Notes under the pieces: model-generated | Database searches by the model: none | Told to the model about the DNA's origin: nothing | Seen by the model: the letters and a program-made list of their open reading frames with translations, nothing else | Part shown: piece by piece, positions 20,708 through 24,885 of the stretch | Layout of the letters: every line of letters starts with the position of its first letter | How positions within the stretch are numbered: position 1 is the stretch's first letter | Source: Hyphochytrium catenoides | Taxonomy: Eukaryota; Sar; Hyphochytriomycetes; Hyphochytriales; Hyphochytriaceae | Direction: 5' to 3' | DNA: 24,885 nt | Assembly: GCA_900088475.1 (NCBI GenBank) | Contig: FLMG01000066.1 | Coordinates: forward strand, 1-24,885 | Position numbers and translations under genes: made by a program

Positions 20708-21759
20708 GCTACCCTCTCCGCTCGTATTCCTTCGAAAGTCTGGCAGAGCCAGCAATGAAAAGAGAGTGTTTCTCGGTCACTTAGCACAGCTAACTAAACT
20801 TCTATCTATGACGCCTATAATGAAAAAAAAACACTACTTTTCGAAGTAATGCCCTGGTAAGCCTCAAAGTGAATGCGGCAAGGAAGGATCCTCGAACTAA
20901 CTTTGAGAGGATAACAATCCTTCATCCCTGACCGGACACCTTACAAAGCCCACCAAAGCAAACGGCACAGCAGGAGCCCTTCGTCCCAGATACCTCAGCT
21001 CTAAAGCCCACGCTCACCTTGCGCTGGAACCTCCCGCGCCGATGGCCCATTAGCAGACTGAGTGGGCCCGTCAGGCTCTGAAAAAGAATTCAAGGTTGGC
21101 TTGTCTGCAGACTGCAGCTGCCTTTGGGCAGATTATGGGTGGGTAGCCCAGTTATAGAGCGACGAGTATTGGGTCAGCCCAAACCTCCAGCTATGTAAAA
21201 CCATATTATCCATTACCGTAGCTGATGCTCTGTTGATGCCCAAAAACATACCCAGAATACCCATAATGTGCTCGTCTCCCAACAGCGGGCGGGAGCAGCG
21301 GCAGAATCAGTCTCCAAAGGGCGGAACTGGGAGATCGATTAGCCGCAATAGAGCTTGCACCGATGCTCAGGCCTAGAGACTAGAGACAGTGCATTGGACA
21401 GTCCGAGTAGCTCCCAGCCGTTCTGAAGACAGGCTCCTCGTCTTTGCTAATTGAGAGTGCGTATTGACTTCGTAACCCCACGAAGATCTCTGGGTGCCTG
21501 CGGACAGCGTATGGCTCTTGCTTCTTCTCCTCTCTCTCCCTCTCCCTCTCTCTTTTCTCTCCTTCTACAAGTGTATCATTGATGAGATGACCTTGGTGCC
21601 AGTCGACTGTCAGCCCTCGTTGAAGTGAAGGAAGGGACCGGGAGCCTGAAAGAGGCAAACCCTTTTGCAGAGTCGCCAATAGCTCGACTATCTTTTTTAG
21701 TTGAAGCTTTTGCTGCCGGCAGGGATGTCCACAAGCCGCTTCTGATCTTTTGAAGCAGA
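20708..21759. other. Intergenic region between MNS1 and GT8 genes
   Basis: No gene was recognised in 1.05 kb. The minus-strand open frame at 21380-21769 runs through a GA/CT tract (about 21534-21562) and overlaps the start of the glycosyltransferase gene. A cluster of TGGGT/TGGGC words and their complements lies at 21120-21270 and could belong to the downstream promoter. A nine-A run sits at about 20823-20831. Confidence 0.55.
21534..21562. repeat. CT-rich tract upstream of GT8 gene
   Basis: An interrupted CT repeat (cctctctccctctccctctctc) lies about 200 bases before the GT8 start codon, probably in its promoter or 5' UTR. Confidence 0.85.
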
Positions 21760-24573
21760 ATGAAATCAAACTCCGGCTCCGTAGGTGTAGCCAGCATCTT
21801 GCTTGGCCTTCTCCTTCTTGTGTCTATATTAGCCGATGCCAGCGCTGAGCCAAGGGCCGCGAAGTATGCCTATGTGACAATCCACTATGAAGGTGAGACA
21901 CAATGCCAATACCTTTGGCCTTCGCCTGGAGGCCTACAATTCAAGTGCTTCCTTTGCACGCTACCGTACGCTCTATGTTCTCTTTCTATATCGTCCATGT
22001 GCAGAGAAGGTACACTGGTTGACTGAATGCTTGCCCTTGCTAACAACCTCGCTGCTTTTCTTGCCCCTGTCTATCTCTGTCAGTAACATATCTCAGTGAC
22101 CGCTTATCCTTTTCCTTCATCTCAACGTATACTGATTGCTTGCTCCAGTAAGTCTATGCTTTTTGCCCATCGGTGTCCCTTAAAAGCTCTAATCTCATGA
22201 GCCCTTGGCAGCTCTCAAGTTTTTGGCTGCTTCAAAGTCCCTCCCGTAACTTGTCAAATGAAGGACCAATGCGCCATTCTTTGTTTCTTCCCTGATCTGT
22301 GGCTCTGTAGGTACAAACCGAGATGCGGAGTATGTTTTGGGCATCCGGGTGCTGGCCAAGTCTCTGAAGGCCTCTGGTTCCTCCGGAGACTTCGTGGTAC
22401 TGGCTTCGGAGACAGTGGGCGAGAAGACAAGGAGGATATTCAAGGAGGATGGCATCGTCGTGCGCGATGTCAAGAACCTTGACAATCCCTTCTTTAAGGG
22501 GAAGGGGGCCTGGAATCCCAACTTTCAGTTCACTCTGAATAAGCTTCATGCGTGGTAAGGTGGAAGCGTAGCTTAGTCCACGAGCGTGTCAATCGGCGGT
22601 ACCTCAATTTTCCTTTATAGCTGCTGGGTCCGTGGTTGCCATACGCGTCTCCCTTCTCAAACTTCTCTCCCCCGTGACTCTACCTCCGTATCCCTTTTCT
22701 CTTTTGCATAGGCAAATGACGGAGTACGAGCGCGTCATCTTCCTCGATGCGGATAATATTATTCTGGAGAAAATGGACGAGCTGTTCCGCTGCGGAGAGT
22801 TCTGTGTGGTCTTCCAGAACCCATGCCACTTTCACACTGGGCTGATTGTCATCACTCCTAGCGAGAGACAATTCAAGGACCTTAACGAGTCTCTATATAA
22901 ACTTACCTCCTTCGATGGAGCAGGTATAGCTCAAACTTCTTCAATTTGCGTCATTGCTGGGACTATGACCACGGCCTACAGCCTCGTCCGCTCATCCCCT
23001 GTTCTATCTATTTTGTCTGGCTCACAGCCTTCTCTCTTCCCACATTCTTTCCTCCGCCCCTCCGCTTGTTGGGTTCGCTGCGGCTAAGATAGAATCGTCC
23101 TTTCTATTCTCTCCTCCCACATATTTATTTCTTCCTTTAGCGATATGGTGCGTCGTATTCCCGTCCCTCGTTTGCCCGTGGCTTTCGTCGCAATGTTCTG
23201 CTATGCTGTTTCTGCCGCTGAAGGACGAACCAACCTCCTTTTTCTTGCTCAACATCTCTCTCCCGAATTACAGATCAGGGCTTCTTGTCGGCGTATTATA
23301 AGGGAGTTGTCGCTCGAAGCCCGCTCTTTGTGGGACAGGAGACAGAAGGGCCAGCGCATAAGGCGATGAGGCTGCCTGCAGGTCGGTTCACCAGCTAACT
23401 TGCTCTCCAACCCAGGTGCCTGCTAGTTTGCTGTTCGAATATAAAGAGTTATATAACAAGCCCGACTCTCTCCAGGAGCAAGGTGTACCATGGCTCACAG
23501 TGAATCTCCGTAGGTTATAACCTGAATCACAAGTTCTTCTATGAGATGTACGATTGGAGCTTATTCCGCGTCCATCATTTCAAGCACTTTCGCATTCCTG
23601 CACTCTCTCTCGGCTTCCCCATGACTCCACTTCTGAAGGTAAGCTGTTGCCTCAATGCCCCGTTATCTGCAGAAGCTTTGCACAAGCGTCCTGGGTGTTA
23701 GTCCTTTTCACGAGGGCCATGGTAGCTCTTGCATTGTGTGTCTGTCCAGATCGTGCAGCCAGAGTATTGTTCCTTGGCCCTGTTTTGCCCAAGACATCCT
23801 CATTTATTCAACCAGCGCCTGCAACCTCCCCTCACATTCTCTCCAACCGACTCTCTCGTCTTCCATCCGTGGACCTTCCCTCCAGCGCACTTACCCGCCA
23901 TCCTTCTTTCTTGCTGCAGCCATGGTACTGGTGGGCTTGCTTCGTGCTGGACTTGCACTGGGAGTGGCATCACTTCCGCTACCAGCTACACGGAGATGAG
24001 AGCTACGTGCTGCGTGCCTCATACTCCACTCTATTATGCCTTCTCTTAGTCCTGTTCTTCTACATTCTTCTGGTGCGAGGAAAGACTATTCTGGAGTCTT
24101 CTTCGTCCTTTGGTCGCCGGATTCTCTCTCTTCTAAGAAGCGGATGGACCAATCATCGACGCTTCGCACGGCTACTGCTGTGCGCGTTGTCATTGTACAT
24201 CTACCGTCTTTGTGGTGGGCTTCTTGACCCTCTCACGCCTCCCATTCTCGCCTTTTCTCTCCTTCTCTTCTATCACAATCTGTTCCTGGCTGCGGGTCTC
24301 TGGTCCCGCTTACGGGAGGCCACAAGGACGAACGGAGAAAAGTTGTCGGTTCTTGGACGGGCCTTGGCTTACTGTTGTCTGTCAGAGGCCTTCACCATCC
24401 TGATGAGCTGGCAGAGAATATTTCCCAACATCCTCATCAAGGGAGTCTTCCTGGTTGTGGCTATCACAGCTATTCTTGCAGTCCAACTCTGGGCTATTGA
24501 GTCAGTCGACGGACTGACGGACAAGAGAGACAGAGAAAGAAAGAAGAAGAGAGAAGGACAAGATGTCGTGTGA
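21760..24573 (+). CDS. GT8-family glycosyltransferase, PGSIP6/IPUT1-like, with signal peptide and C-terminal membrane segments
   Basis: Six exons, 21760-21892, 22311-22554, 22712-22923, 23274-23381, 23514-23638 and 23920-24573, encode 491 residues. Residues 1-32 form a signal peptide (ILLGLLLLVSILADASA). The GT8 fold follows: YAYVTIHY, DAEYVLGIRVLAKSL, the metal-binding DAD at 138-140 in VIFLDADNIIL, FHTGLIVITPSE, and DGADQGFLSAYY. The end of the catalytic part, LKPWYWWACFVLDLHWEW, matches the KPWDWW region of plant PGSIP6. About five hydrophobic segments follow (about 309-326, 357-376, 381-401, 419-437, 446-467), then a basic tail. Arabidopsis PGSIP6/IPUT1 adds glucuronic acid to inositol phosphorylceramide in the Golgi and has the same soluble-then-multispan layout. 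Acceptor and sugar here are inferred, and another GT8 activity (glycogenin-like) is possible. Confidence 0.88.
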
Positions 24574-24885
24574 AACAGGAGGCGAATAAGTGTCATCTTC
24601 TCGTTGAGCTAAGGACGGGCTCAGTGGCAGAAGGATATGAGGAGCATGATTTCAATACATCCTTCATCTAATGAATGTAAAAGAATCAGAGTTTACTGTC
24701 TCCTCTGGTCTGCCATCTATTGAGAGCGCAATGGGGCATCGAACTGCTTCATGACCGGCTATGCGCCCTACTCTTTGACGGGAAGACAGTAGCAGCAGAG
24801 GTTTAAAAGCTTGCTAACTTAGACAGAATCCTACCAGGTAGTCAGGGTTAGGCGATAACGGTCTCTGGTCCAGCATGCAGCCATC
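24574..24885. other. Downstream intergenic sequence to window end
   Basis: These 312 bases after the GT8 stop codon contain its 3' UTR and nothing I can identify. Confidence 0.6.

Noticed and set aside
21380-21769. 129-residue minus-strand frame containing an RERERE run
   Set aside because: The run is a translated GA repeat, the start is non-ATG, and it overlaps the GT8 signal peptide exon.
23554-23919. Upstream extension of the last GT8 exon as one 339-residue reading frame
   Set aside because: The frame crosses exon 5 in the wrong phase and translates an intron. The conserved LSLGFPMTPLLK end is followed by a gtaagc donor at 23639, and KPWYWW resumes at 23920.

Overview
The window is nuclear DNA from an intron-rich eukaryote. 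I read seven well-supported protein genes by following conserved protein blocks across GT-AG introns. Every junction I used keeps the reading frame, and introns run from about 54 to 418 bases. The lineage is not fixed by the sequence. A plant-type MAP kinase phosphatase with a gelsolin-like tail, a plant/alga-type GT8 glycosyltransferase and an MNS1 axonemal protein together suggest a flagellated alga or related protist. CT/GA microsatellites are frequent.

Layout, left to right. 1-1731: non-coding, dominated by pyrimidine tracts. 1732-4176 (+): MKP1-like dual-specificity phosphatase. 4623-9767 (-): 19-exon PPP4R1-like HEAT-repeat subunit of protein phosphatase 4, convergent with MKP1. 9768-11374: no recognised gene, only weak small ORFs. 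11375-11948 (-): ZNF593/Bud20 zinc-finger protein of 60S ribosome maturation. 12128-12440 (-): possible two-exon small membrane protein. 12584-14490 (-): dCTP pyrophosphatase (MazG-like) with two tandem domains, the first lacking its metal ligands. 14491-15120: short intergenic region. 15121-15684 (+): ribosomal protein RPL12. 15685-17930: 2.2 kb with no recognised gene. 17931-20707 (+): MNS1, a coiled-coil protein of motile cilia. 20708-21759: intergenic. 21760-24573 (+): secretory-pathway GT8 glycosyltransferase of the PGSIP6/IPUT1 type. 24574-24885: intergenic.

These are mostly housekeeping functions: kinase/phosphatase signalling, ribosome assembly and structure, nucleotide-pool cleaning, the flagellar axoneme and glycolipid synthesis. 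I see no operon-like logic, mobile element, virus or defence locus. The least ordinary object is the tandem dCTP pyrophosphatase: its halves share three intron positions and phases, yet only the second keeps the catalytic acidic residues. Exon coordinates were derived by hand from frame, splice consensus and remembered family conservation, without transcript data.
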